Source: a bacterium
GTDB taxonomy: Bacteria; UBP14; UBA6098; B30-G16
Assembly: GCA_030620455.1 (NCBI GenBank)
Contig: JAUXEQ010000114.1
Span: 1 to 5,408 of the forward strand
Direction: 5' to 3'
DNA length: 5,408 nucleotides
Below are positions 1 through 5,386 of this stretch, one piece after another. The position numbers and the translations under genes are program-made. The notes under the pieces were generated by a model, which made no database searches, had not been told where the DNA came from, and was given only the letters and a program-made list of their open reading frames with translations. How positions within the stretch are numbered: the stretch's first letter is position 1; the number at the start of each line of letters is the position of its first letter.

Positions 1-1
1 C

Positions 2-271
2 AGACCAGTGAAAAGAGTTAAAAAGCACTTTCAAGTTCCTTTATTTAAGGGTTATGAAATTGTAGAAAAAGCCAAAGCCATGTTGGACGGTCATGCCAAA
101 AGATTTAGGTTTGTGATGTCCCATAGGAAAGGGAAAATAGAAGTTATCGGTGTATCCGGAGATAAAATCTATTTCAAATTTCTCCAAGCCCGAAACCCAA
201 AAAACCTCGACAGGCTTTTCTCGAGAACAATAGCAAAAGATGCGGGATGGCTCAGTGATTCTGCGGAATAG
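2..271 (+). CDS. KamA-family radical SAM protein (lysine 2,3-aminomutase-like), C-terminal fragment
   Basis: This is the last 89 codons of a gene whose start lies left of the window. The frame is open to base 2, reading Arg-Pro before a GTG at 8. That GTG is probably an internal Val, because no ribosome-binding site can be seen and the protein would begin in mid-domain. The segment HFQVPLFKGYEIVEKAK resembles the 'H-F/L-R-T-P-L-x-K-G-x-E-I' stretch that follows the radical SAM barrel in KamA proteins. The following pattern, AKRFRFVMSH then GKIEVIGV then FKFLQARNP and a final AGWL, matches my recollection of the C-terminus of a KamA subgroup in FCB-type bacteria. Family members use a [4Fe-4S] cluster, S-adenosylmethionine and PLP to move amino groups on lysine or glutamate. 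The CxxxCxxC motif and PLP lysine would lie outside the window, so activity and substrate cannot be judged. The name rests on recalled similarity of the tail only. Confidence 0.62.
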   Translation, partial: RPVKRVKKHFQVPLFKGYEIVEKAKAMLDGHAKRFRFVMSHRKGKIEVIGVSGDKIYFKFLQARNPKNLDRLFSRTIAKDAGWLSDSAE

Positions 272-360
272 TTCTTTTGCTAAATTAACAATACTAAAAA
301 AATTATCTTGAAACTTTTGCTGATATGTATATTACTGTTATTCAAGATCACAATTAAGAA

Positions 361-364
361 AGGA
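361..364 (+). promoter_or_regulatory. Ribosome-binding site of mgsA
   Basis: AGGA stands 6 bases before the ATG at 371. It decides the start of mgsA. The open frame extends upstream to a TTG at 308, but that extension has no such site, and its hydrophobic residues do not belong to the family. Confidence 0.7.
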
Positions 365-370
365 TTAGCT

Positions 371-820
371 ATGAAAAACTATGAGGTAGAGAAAATGGAT
401 TATCGAAAAAGAATAGCCTTGATAGCTCATGATAATCGAAAACACGATTTATTGGAGTGGGCAAAATTCAACCGAGAACTTCTGGCTCAGCATGAACTGT
501 TTGCCACTGGAACAACTGGTAAAGTACTTTCTAAGGAACTGGATCTCGAAATTGCACGGTTTAAAAGTGGTTCTCTGGGTGGGGATCTGCAAATAGGCTC
601 TAAAATTGCAGATTTAGAGATAGATATAATGATATTCTTCTGGGACCCACTTGAAGCTCAACCGCACGATGTCGATGTTAAAGCACTTTTAAGGATTTCA
701 GTAGTCTATAATATACCAGTAGCTTGTAATAGAGCGTCAGCCGACTTTATTGTTTCATCGGCACTTATGGATGAAGATTACGATCGTATTTTAATAGATT
801 ATGAGAAGCGAATAAAGTAG
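371..820 (+). CDS. mgsA: Methylglyoxal synthase
   Basis: MgsA converts dihydroxyacetone phosphate to methylglyoxal and phosphate. This cytosolic bypass of lower glycolysis relieves sugar-phosphate build-up when phosphate is scarce. The 149-residue product is close to the 152 residues of the E. coli enzyme and aligns from end to end with a one-residue offset. Visible landmarks are AHD at 19-21, the phosphate-binding ATGTTG at 45-50, GGD at 70-72, FFWDPL at 89-94, PHDVDVKALLR at 98-108 and the NxAxADF-like motif near 120-126. Known catalytic or binding residues His19, Asp20, Asp71, Asp91, His98 and Asp101 of E. coli correspond to His20, Asp21, Asp72, Asp92, His99 and Asp102, all present. Phosphate usually inhibits this hexameric enzyme allosterically. 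It lies 99 bases after the KamA-type gene on the same strand, with no clear promoter between, so co-transcription is possible. It converges on umuC, leaving 52 bases. An in-frame ATG at 395 is a less likely start. Confidence 0.96.
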   Translation: MKNYEVEKMDYRKRIALIAHDNRKHDLLEWAKFNRELLAQHELFATGTTGKVLSKELDLEIARFKSGSLGGDLQIGSKIADLEIDIMIFFWDPLEAQPHDVDVKALLRISVVYNIPVACNRASADFIVSSALMDEDYDRILIDYEKRIK

Positions 821-872
821 AATTGAATAGTTCTAAATGAATTAGTCAGATTTGAATTCGGGATATTGAAAG

Positions 873-2153
873 TTATATATTTATAACCTTTATTTCATCC
901 CAGCGAGTGGTATACCGTGGGGATCGCATAGCCTGTCGCATTGTCCAGCTATGCTTAAATCCTATCGTTGCGAGCTTAACAGTATGTCGACCCCATCTCG
1001 AATTGATTTCGTCGACTGTTTTCATAAGTTTGGAATATTGGCTGTCAGAATATAAAGTCATGAAAAGGTCGGGTTGCATTTGTTTATCGGAAATTATTCC
1101 TCCCAAAATAACCCCGGTTTTCTTGTATTTATAACCTGTCTTGTATATTTTATCGAGAGCTTGGTTTGCTGTTCTCACAAGTTCTGATGTAGATGCTGTA
1201 GGAATTGGGAGTTTTACGGTTAGTGACTTGGAATACTGCGGAACATCCTTAAATCGGTTGGTTGTAATGTATATTTGAATGAACGATGCCAGAGAATGTT
1301 GATTTCGAAGTTTTGCTGCAGCTCGGGTCATATAGGATGCCGCAGCTTCCTTAAGCTTGTCGAGTGTCTCCACCGCTTCCCCGAAAGATCGAGAACTGGT
1401 TATGCATTTTTTTGCAGGTGGTGCTTTTTCAAGCTCTATACACGGTTTTCCTTGAAGTTCCCATACTGTGCGGAGACCTACCACTGTTAGATTTTCTTTA
1501 ATCCAATTATCGGAAGTGTCTCTTAATTGTAAAGCGGTTAATATGTTATGCTTTCTAAGCAATTTGCTATATCGAGGTCCAATTCCCCATACATCGCCAA
1601 CTTCTATGCTATCTAGTATTTTATCGCATTCCGGATGATTTATAATATTGAATACACCATCGTATTTGGGATTCTTTTTTGCGATTCTGTTGGCTATTTT
1701 TGCAAGTGTTTTGGTGGGTCCAATTCCAATCGATAGTGGAATTCCTGTCCAACGTATTACAGCACGTCGGATTTGCTGTGCATAATTAAGTAGGTTCATT
1801 TTTTCAAAACCATTCAATCGCAAGAATGCCTCGTCTATCGAGTATATTTCGAGTTCGGGTGTGAATTCCGTAAGGATATCCATAACTCGAGCGGACATAT
1901 CTCCATAGAATGCGTAGTTCGAGGAGAATACTTTCACTCCATATTTTTCAAACAATTCTCTGTTTTTAAAAGCCGGAGCAGCCATTGGAATTCCAATAGC
2001 CTTGGCTTCATTTGAGCGAGCTATTACTATACCATCATTGTTGGATAATACTACAACTGGCACGCCTTTCAACTTGGGATTAAATATTCGTTCGCAGGAT
2101 GCATAGAAATTATTACAATCTGCTAAAGCATATATATTCTGTACGATCTTCAT
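873..2153 (-). CDS. umuC: Y-family translesion DNA polymerase V catalytic subunit UmuC
   Basis: UmuC is the polymerase subunit of Pol V (UmuD'2C). It copies past damaged bases at low fidelity during the SOS response. The 426-residue product matches the 422 of E. coli UmuC. The palm begins ALADCNNFYASCE, with metal ligand Asp12 and the steric-gate position Tyr17. SNNDG at 37-41 and SSNYAFYGDMS at 77-87 are finger/palm signatures, and YSIDEAF at 104-110 carries catalytic Asp107 and Glu108. GIGPTKTLAKIAN (143-155) and WGIGPR (189-194) mark the thumb helix-hairpin-helix region. QPDLF at 360-364 fits a beta-clamp-binding pentapeptide (QLNLF in E. coli). The end, with SPRYTTRWDEI, is the DUF4113 region typical of true UmuC. 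No residues appear to be missing. The ATG at 2153 has no obvious Shine-Dalgarno, and no ATG, GTG or TTG lies in frame before an upstream stop, so the start is fixed. The gene begins 81 bases after umuD, whereas the two E. coli genes overlap. Confidence 0.97.
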   Translation of the reverse strand: MKIVQNIYALADCNNFYASCERIFNPKLKGVPVVVLSNNDGIVIARSNEAKAIGIPMAAPAFKNRELFEKYGVKVFSSNYAFYGDMSARVMDILTEFTPELEIYSIDEAFLRLNGFEKMNLLNYAQQIRRAVIRWTGIPLSIGIGPTKTLAKIANRIAKKNPKYDGVFNIINHPECDKILDSIEVGDVWGIGPRYSKLLRKHNILTALQLRDTSDNWIKENLTVVGLRTVWELQGKPCIELEKAPPAKKCITSSRSFGEAVETLDKLKEAAASYMTRAAAKLRNQHSLASFIQIYITTNRFKDVPQYSKSLTVKLPIPTASTSELVRTANQALDKIYKTGYKYKKTGVILGGIISDKQMQPDLFMTLYSDSQYSKLMKTVDEINSRWGRHTVKLATIGFKHSWTMRQAMRSPRYTTRWDEIKVINI

Positions 2154-2234
2154 ATTCGAACCAATTATTAATTTTTTCTATACTTTGATTCATTTCTCAA
2201 GTTTATATAAAACATCTGTATCGGAGTGGTAAAA

Positions 2235-2696
2235 TTAGACAGAATGCACGACATAAGTTACCACACCCCACACCTCAAAATTTGTCTCCTCGCCGATCTT
2301 AATAGGTTCAAAATCCGGATTTTCTGGTATAAGATATAGATCGTTTTTAAGCTTTTTTATTCGTTTAACAATAAACTCACCATCGAGAATCGCTAAGACA
2401 ATATTATTGTTGTTGGGTTCGAGTGCACGATCTACAACCAATATATCTCCGGAGTGAATACCGGCATTAATCATAGAGTTGCCTTCAACACGGACGAAAA
2501 AAGTAGCTGCCGGATGAGTTATCAAAAGCTCGTTTAAATCTAATTTCCGATCGATGTAGTCATCCGCAGGCGATGGGAATCCTGCAGAAATTCCCGTTAC
2601 AAACAGAGGCAAATCGAATTTTGTTCGTTTCTCAAAACCGAATATACCAGTAACTCGAATCGAGGAATCTCTTTTATCACTCATCTTTTCAGACAT
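2235..2696 (-). CDS. umuD: UmuD, self-cleaving S24-family subunit of DNA polymerase V
   Basis: UmuD is a LexA-like S24 peptidase that cuts itself when RecA filaments form on damaged DNA. The shortened UmuD' dimer then activates UmuC. The 153-residue product is slightly longer than E. coli UmuD (139), with the extra residues at the N-terminus. The cleavage region reads SAGFPSPADDY, giving an Ala38-Gly39 bond where E. coli UmuD has Cys24-Gly25; Ala-Gly is also the LexA scissile bond. The nucleophile is Ser74 in EGNSM and the general base is Lys111 in EFIVKR. Their 37-residue spacing equals Ser60-Lys97 of E. coli. DLNELLITHPAATFFVRVEG matches the family closely. There is no helix-turn-helix, so it is not LexA itself. 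Start: the ATG at 2696 has GGAG 7 bases upstream; an in-frame ATG at 2684 is less well supported. It is the first gene of a umuDC pair and is probably LexA-controlled. Confidence 0.95.
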   Translation of the reverse strand: MSEKMSDKRDSSIRVTGIFGFEKRTKFDLPLFVTGISAGFPSPADDYIDRKLDLNELLITHPAATFFVRVEGNSMINAGIHSGDILVVDRALEPNNNNIVLAILDGEFIVKRIKKLKNDLYLIPENPDFEPIKIGEETNFEVWGVVTYVVHSV

Positions 2697-2703
2697 TTAT
2701 CCG

Positions 2704-2707
2704 CTCC
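2704..2707 (-). promoter_or_regulatory. Ribosome-binding site of umuD
   Basis: On the minus strand GGAG lies 7 bases before the ATG at 2696. It favours this start over the ATG four codons downstream. Confidence 0.6.
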
Positions 2708-2757
2708 ACATATTAACCGTGATAATTCATGGATAAAATTCGTCATCTATTGTATTA

Positions 2758-2785
2758 AATATAATGCGATATGAACAGCATCCAA
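2758..2785 (-). promoter_or_regulatory. Possible umuDC promoter
   Basis: Read on the minus strand, TTGGAT (2780-2785) is followed after 16 bases by TATATT (2758-2763), a plausible but weak sigma70-type pair. The -10 is good; the -35 matches only TTG. TACAAT at 2749-2754 is an alternative -10 without a good -35. Either would give a leader of about 50 bases before umuD. If the organism uses Bacteroidetes-type promoters, this consensus would not apply. Confidence 0.25.
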
Positions 2786-2791
2786 CATGCT
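2777..2791. promoter_or_regulatory. AGCAT-N5-ATGCT palindrome, candidate SOS operator
   Basis: A perfect inverted repeat with 5-base arms and a 5-base centre lies about 80 bases upstream of umuD and overlaps the candidate -35 box. A repressor bound here would block that promoter, as LexA does for umuDC elsewhere. The sequence is not the E. coli (CTGT-N8-ACAG), Bacillus-type or alphaproteobacterial LexA box, so the assignment is inferred from position and symmetry alone. Confidence 0.25.
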
Positions 2792-2887
2792 TTTCTATTC
2801 AAATAACCTGTTATAGATGGAATGAATGGGATTTGGTAAAAGTTATCGAGGAAGAGTAAAGAATACTAATAAAGAACGCTACAACTG

Positions 2888-2902
2888 GTGATATTACATC
2901 AC
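2888..2902. repeat. GTGAT-N5-ATCAC inverted repeat
   Basis: This perfect 5-base-arm palindrome lies in the 253-base gap between umuD and the small acidic protein gene, 48 bases beyond that gene's stop codon. As RNA from the minus strand it would form a short hairpin with no T-run directly after it, so it is a poor intrinsic terminator. It has the same 5-5-5 layout as the palindrome nearer umuD but a different sequence. The role is unknown. Confidence 0.3.
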
Positions 2903-2949
2903 GCACTTAGATAAATATGCAAGAATTTGCTAATTAAATACGCAGAATT

Positions 2950-3402
2950 CTATTTTGCTCTATGACTTTTGGTACGAACTTTATCTTCTTTATCGCTTTC
3001 TTTTGTCTCATCGTCGATCTTAGATACAGGTTTAGCTTTTATATCGATATTTTCTGGAGTATTAGTTTTATTCTCCTCTATTTTGTTCGGGTACTTGGTT
3101 AATTCCGTGCTGGACTTATTTTCAATTTTAACTTTCTGAAGTCTGTCGTCGATACCATTGCTATCCTGATCCATAAAATAATCAAATTCGTTTTCTTCTT
3201 CCTCGTCTTCGACATATTCATCGCTCGAGAAGAAATTCCTAAGCACATTGCTAATAGAACGATCTTTGGTCGCTTGTTGGTTTTGCTTTGAGATTTTTTC
3301 TGATTTAGAATTTTCTCTTCTTTTGCCGGAGGCACTTTGAGCAAATAGTAATCCCGGTAGAATCACTAATGCTATTAATAGTATGTAACCTATTTTTCTC
3401 AT
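2950..3402 (-). CDS. Small secreted acidic protein with a thrombospondin-3-like calcium loop, function unknown
   Basis: I do not recognise this 150-residue protein as a named family. It begins MRKIGY, followed by a hydrophobic core (about 4-20) and LLFAQSASG, a Sec signal peptide probably cut after Ala21. The mature chain has a Lys/Ser/Gln-rich stretch (27-49), a short possible helix SNVLRNFF (51-58), an acidic run (DEEEE, 66-70), then FDYFMDQDSNGIDDRL (73-88). D-x-D-x-N-G-I-D-D at 78-86 resembles thrombospondin type 3 calcium-binding repeats. The remaining 60 residues are charged, low in complexity and probably disordered, ending in basic residues. The ATG at 3402 is chosen because AGAGGA lies 5 bases before it and the signal peptide starts there. 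The frame also extends to an ATG at 3462, which would put 20 charged residues before the signal. It is the last gene of a probable exported-protein operon, 86 bases after the preceding gene. Confidence 0.72.
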   Translation of the reverse strand: MRKIGYILLIALVILPGLLFAQSASGKRRENSKSEKISKQNQQATKDRSISNVLRNFFSSDEYVEDEEEENEFDYFMDQDSNGIDDRLQKVKIENKSSTELTKYPNKIEENKTNTPENIDIKAKPVSKIDDETKESDKEDKVRTKSHRAK

Positions 3403-3407
3403 AATAA

Positions 3408-3413
3408 TCCTCT
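3408..3413 (-). promoter_or_regulatory. Ribosome-binding site of the small acidic secreted protein gene
   Basis: AGAGGA on the minus strand lies 5 bases before the ATG at 3402. It selects this start over the ATG at 3462, whose upstream sequence is only a weak purine run. Confidence 0.6.
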
Positions 3414-3465
3414 TAATATTAATAATGTTTTCTTTTTCTTTTCTGTCAACGTCTAATTTCATTTT

Positions 3466-3481
3466 TTATTCTCTTATTCTC
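3466..3481. repeat. Two tandem copies of TTATTCTC
   Basis: An 8-base unit is repeated twice in the 86-base spacer between the second and third genes of the exported-protein operon. On the minus strand it reads GAGAATAA twice. It may be only low-complexity spacer; no function is assigned. Confidence 0.35.
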
Positions 3482-3488
3482 TTAATAG

Positions 3489-4148
3489 TTAAAGTTTACT
3501 TCTTTTAGTTCTTGTTTTTCTTGTGGAACTCGAGCTTCTGCTACTGGACCCGGTTTTGGACCTTGTGGATCTCGATGTACTCGATGAGTTCTTTGATTTT
3601 GTTCTATATGTCGATTTTCTATCTGAATCGTAGTTGCTTTCCCTGCTTGTTCTATACATCGGTGTCGAATTATGCTCTCGAGTTGAGCGTTCAGTGTATT
3701 CACGTGTTCTGGTCTCCGGAGAGGTATCGCGATATCGAACTATATTTCCCAAGCCTCTTCTTCGACTGAAATCGTTGGCTCTATCTCTATAATTGTAATG
3801 ATGGTCTAATCTTATTGGTCTCCTATAAATCCAGCGATTCTCAACGTAAACTCGGGTGCAACTTGCGCAAGGATAATCGTAATAGACATATCGGTACCAT
3901 CCGCATGGGCTATAGTAAACTCTGATAATTCTTCTCCAGCATATTGGCCAGTATTCAAAGGGCAGGTCCCAGTAGTAATAATTCTGACACCAATAACAAC
4001 AATCGCAGTAATCGTCCCATCCCCAGAAATCGAGATGTATGACAAAGTATATACCATTTGGATAACAGTTGCATTGTGCATCGACCTGTGATGGGATTAA
4101 TGCGACCATTGCTGTTAATATTGCCATGTAGATTATTGCACTTCTCAT
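3489..4148 (-). CDS. Secreted Cys/Tyr/Trp-rich protein with basic Ser/Thr/Arg tail, function unknown
   Basis: This 219-residue protein has three parts. Residues 1-24 are a Sec signal peptide ending VDA, with likely cleavage before Gln25. Residues 25-120 are dense in Tyr and Trp and hold all ten cysteines (26, 28, 48, 50, 51, 54, 70, 82, 94, 97), including a CDCCYWC cluster; they could form disulfides or bind metal. Residues from about 121 to the end are a low-complexity tail of Arg, Lys, Ser and Thr, strongly basic and probably disordered. I know of no function. The composition recalls uncharacterised Tyr-rich exported proteins with Ser/Arg tails in Bacteroidetes and related phyla. Surface attachment, cross-linking or polyanion binding are only guesses. 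The ATG at 4148 has a near-perfect AGGAGG 5 bases upstream, suggesting strong translation. It starts 23 bases after the lipoprotein stop, so the two are almost certainly co-transcribed. Confidence 0.8.
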   Translation of the reverse strand: MRSAIIYMAILTAMVALIPSQVDAQCNCYPNGIYFVIHLDFWGWDDYCDCCYWCQNYYYWDLPFEYWPICWRRIIRVYYSPCGWYRYVYYDYPCASCTRVYVENRWIYRRPIRLDHHYNYRDRANDFSRRRGLGNIVRYRDTSPETRTREYTERSTREHNSTPMYRTSRESNYDSDRKSTYRTKSKNSSSTSRSTRSKTGSSSRSSSSTRKTRTKRSKL

Positions 4149-4153
4149 TTTAT

Positions 4154-4159
4154 CCTCCT
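4154..4159 (-). promoter_or_regulatory. Strong ribosome-binding site of the Cys/Tyr-rich protein gene
   Basis: AGGAGG on the minus strand, within GGGAGGAGGA, lies 5 bases before the ATG at 4148. It is the best Shine-Dalgarno match in the window and sits within the 23-base gap after the lipoprotein gene. Confidence 0.75.
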
Positions 4160-4171
4160 CCCATTGCGGGA

Positions 4172-5188
4172 TTATTTATTACCACCCGCATTATTTGAGA
4201 ACTCATCGGAAATTATATCGACTGTATGTTCCGTGGTTCTCTTCTCACCCTTGTATTTGAATGGGCTTTCATCTCCTTGTATAATAAGTTCTGGATTTCC
4301 CTCGTCAAGCTGATATGCCCAATCAAAATAAATACAGTCATAAATTATATTGGCTATTCGAATATGTGCAAAATTATTACTTCTTGTCCAAACAATATAA
4401 GAATATCCTTCATAAATGGGAACCCTTGCACCACTAATCCAACCTTCCTCCGGTGCCCAATCCACATCGGAAAGGTCATCTGTTGGTCCGAAGATTAATA
4501 TATCCGTATTATCGTCGACTGCCTGCATGTAGTAATCCTCATATCTATCATCCCAGCCAAAGTAAACATCGGCGGTTCGATAGTTATAGGGAACAACCGA
4601 CTCGGTGGAAAAATCGAAACCGGAATCATCCGGATAGTCTTCGCGGGTATAAACTCTATAATTGAAACCTTCAGGACGTGGTGTGTCAAAAATTATGTCC
4701 TCCGAAAGTTCGCTTTCATTTCCCCAGAAGTCGATGGAGGAGATTGCATAATAATATGTTATACCGTTAGATACATCCCAATCGACGAAGCATGCGGATC
4801 TTGTTTCAGCAATAAGATAATATCTTCCAGATTCATAATAACCTTTCCAGACTCTGTATCCTTCGATGTCGTCGTAGTAAATTGGATCCCAATAAATTGT
4901 AACCTTATGATCACCGGTTATTGTAAATACATTTACTGGTTCAGGCGGTCCGTAATAGTGCCAATCGTCTGGGTAATTATATCCGTCGTTCCAAACTGCT
5001 ATATCGCAACCGGTTGAGAGTACACCAAGAAGAACGCTTAAAATTAGTGCACCTATAATTATTCTGTGTTTGAGCTGTCTATTTCTTGATTTACGTTCTG
5101 AAAATACTTTCACCGTTAACTCCTTATTACCGCTTAGGTTATAACAATTTGAGATTCTAAATTCTCTCTTTCGTTTTGTTTCTTCCAT
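4172..5188 (-). CDS. Exported lipoprotein with fibronectin type III domain and uncharacterised C-terminal domain
   Basis: From the ATG at 5188 the product has 338 residues. A basic segment precedes a hydrophobic core (43-60) ending LSTGC, a lipobox-like signal with Cys61 as the lipidated residue (Ser at -3 is not ideal). Asp62 follows, an inner-membrane retention signal in E. coli that may not hold here. Residues 82 to about 170 form an FN3 domain: PPEPVNVF, VTIYWDP, IEGYRVWKG, then YYYAISSIDFWGNES. Residues 175-302 are a second domain with DWAPEEGW (243-250), YIVWTR (264-269) and FDWAYQLDEGNPEL (288-301). I recall this FN3-plus-domain layout in lipoproteins of KSB1, Gemmatimonadota and similar phyla, without known function. 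The last 35 residues look disordered. A GTG at 5113, also with AAGGAG (6 bases away), would give a 313-residue form with a more usual 17-residue n-region. A TTG at 5233 is unlikely. It is the first gene of the three-gene operon. Confidence 0.8.
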   Translation of the reverse strand: MEETKRKREFRISNCYNLSGNKELTVKVFSERKSRNRQLKHRIIIGALILSVLLGVLSTGCDIAVWNDGYNYPDDWHYYGPPEPVNVFTITGDHKVTIYWDPIYYDDIEGYRVWKGYYESGRYYLIAETRSACFVDWDVSNGITYYYAISSIDFWGNESELSEDIIFDTPRPEGFNYRVYTREDYPDDSGFDFSTESVVPYNYRTADVYFGWDDRYEDYYMQAVDDNTDILIFGPTDDLSDVDWAPEEGWISGARVPIYEGYSYIVWTRSNNFAHIRIANIIYDCIYFDWAYQLDEGNPELIIQGDESPFKYKGEKRTTEHTVDIISDEFSNNAGGNK

Positions 5189-5289
5189 GCTATATTTCTC
5201 CTTCGGGTATATAATATGCAATTGACGTGCCAAATGTTCTATCTGTATGTGTATTATGGTATTGTGATATCGTTACCTATGTTACACGC

Positions 5290-5319
5290 ATAATAAAGCA
5301 CAAATATGGTGCAAGTAAA
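5290..5319 (-). promoter_or_regulatory. Possible promoter of the exported-protein operon
   Basis: On the minus strand TTTACT (5314-5319, four of six to TTGACA) is followed after 18 bases by TATTAT (5290-5295, five of six to TATAAT). Transcription would begin near 5283, leaving a leader of about 95 bases before the ATG at 5188. No other good pair was seen in the 220 bases upstream of the gene. Confidence 0.35.
5298..5312. promoter_or_regulatory. GCAC-N7-GTGC inverted repeat between promoter hexamers
   Basis: A perfect 4-base-arm palindrome lies wholly within the 18-base spacer of the candidate promoter, a position where a repressor or MerR-like activator could act. The short arms make chance occurrence quite possible. 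Confidence 0.25.
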
Positions 5320-5351
5320 GTATTGATATTCATTTTTTGAACATTTTATCG

Positions 5352-5386
5352 ACAGAAAATTGAGCAATTCTTCTCACAGAAAATTG
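5352..5386. repeat. 11-base direct repeat ACAGAAAATTG, two copies 24 bases apart
   Basis: Identical copies at 5352-5362 and 5376-5386 are separated by 13 bases. The gap begins AGCAATT, so the first copy's AATTG also pairs with CAATT at 5365-5369. The copies lie about 35-70 bases upstream of the candidate -35, suitable for an activator. They could equally belong to a gene beyond the right edge. Confidence 0.4.

Noticed and set aside
308..370. N-terminal extension of mgsA from a TTG start
   Set aside because: No ribosome-binding site, and the hydrophobic residues are absent from the family. The ATG at 371 has AGGA at good spacing and matches the usual protein length.
821..872. Bidirectional terminator between convergent mgsA and umuC
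   Set aside because: Only a weak GAATT/AATTC pairing without a GC-rich stem or T-run is visible.
907..1490. Plus-strand open frames inside umuC
   Set aside because: They lie antisense to a full-length conserved polymerase and show no recognisable protein features.
2771..2790. Alphaproteobacterial LexA box (GTTC-N7-GTTC) upstream of umuD
   Set aside because: GTTG and GTTC are found on the minus strand, but spaced 10 rather than 11 bases apart and with one half-site mismatched.
2919..2930. GCAA-N4-TTGC hairpin as terminator of the exported-protein operon
   Set aside because: The stem is four base pairs and the following bases are not a T-run.
3444..3449. Perfect TTGACA on the minus strand as a -35 box for the small acidic protein gene
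   Set aside because: The nearest -10-like hexamer is 19 bases away and weak, and transcription would start at or inside the Shine-Dalgarno, leaving no usable leader.
3403..3462. Longer start (ATG at 3462) for the small acidic secreted protein
   Set aside because: It would place 20 charged residues before a complete signal peptide that has its own AGAGGA and ATG.
3482..3769. Open frames on both strands inside the Cys/Tyr-rich gene
   Set aside because: They overlap a gene with a signal peptide and a strong Shine-Dalgarno, have no such signals themselves, and arise from its low-complexity tail.
5298..5312. GCAC-N7-GTGC as a Fibrobacter-type LexA box
   Set aside because: The described Fibrobacter box, TGCNCN4GTGCA, has a 4-base centre. 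Here the gap is 7, the final A is absent, and the motif is not repeated upstream of umuD.
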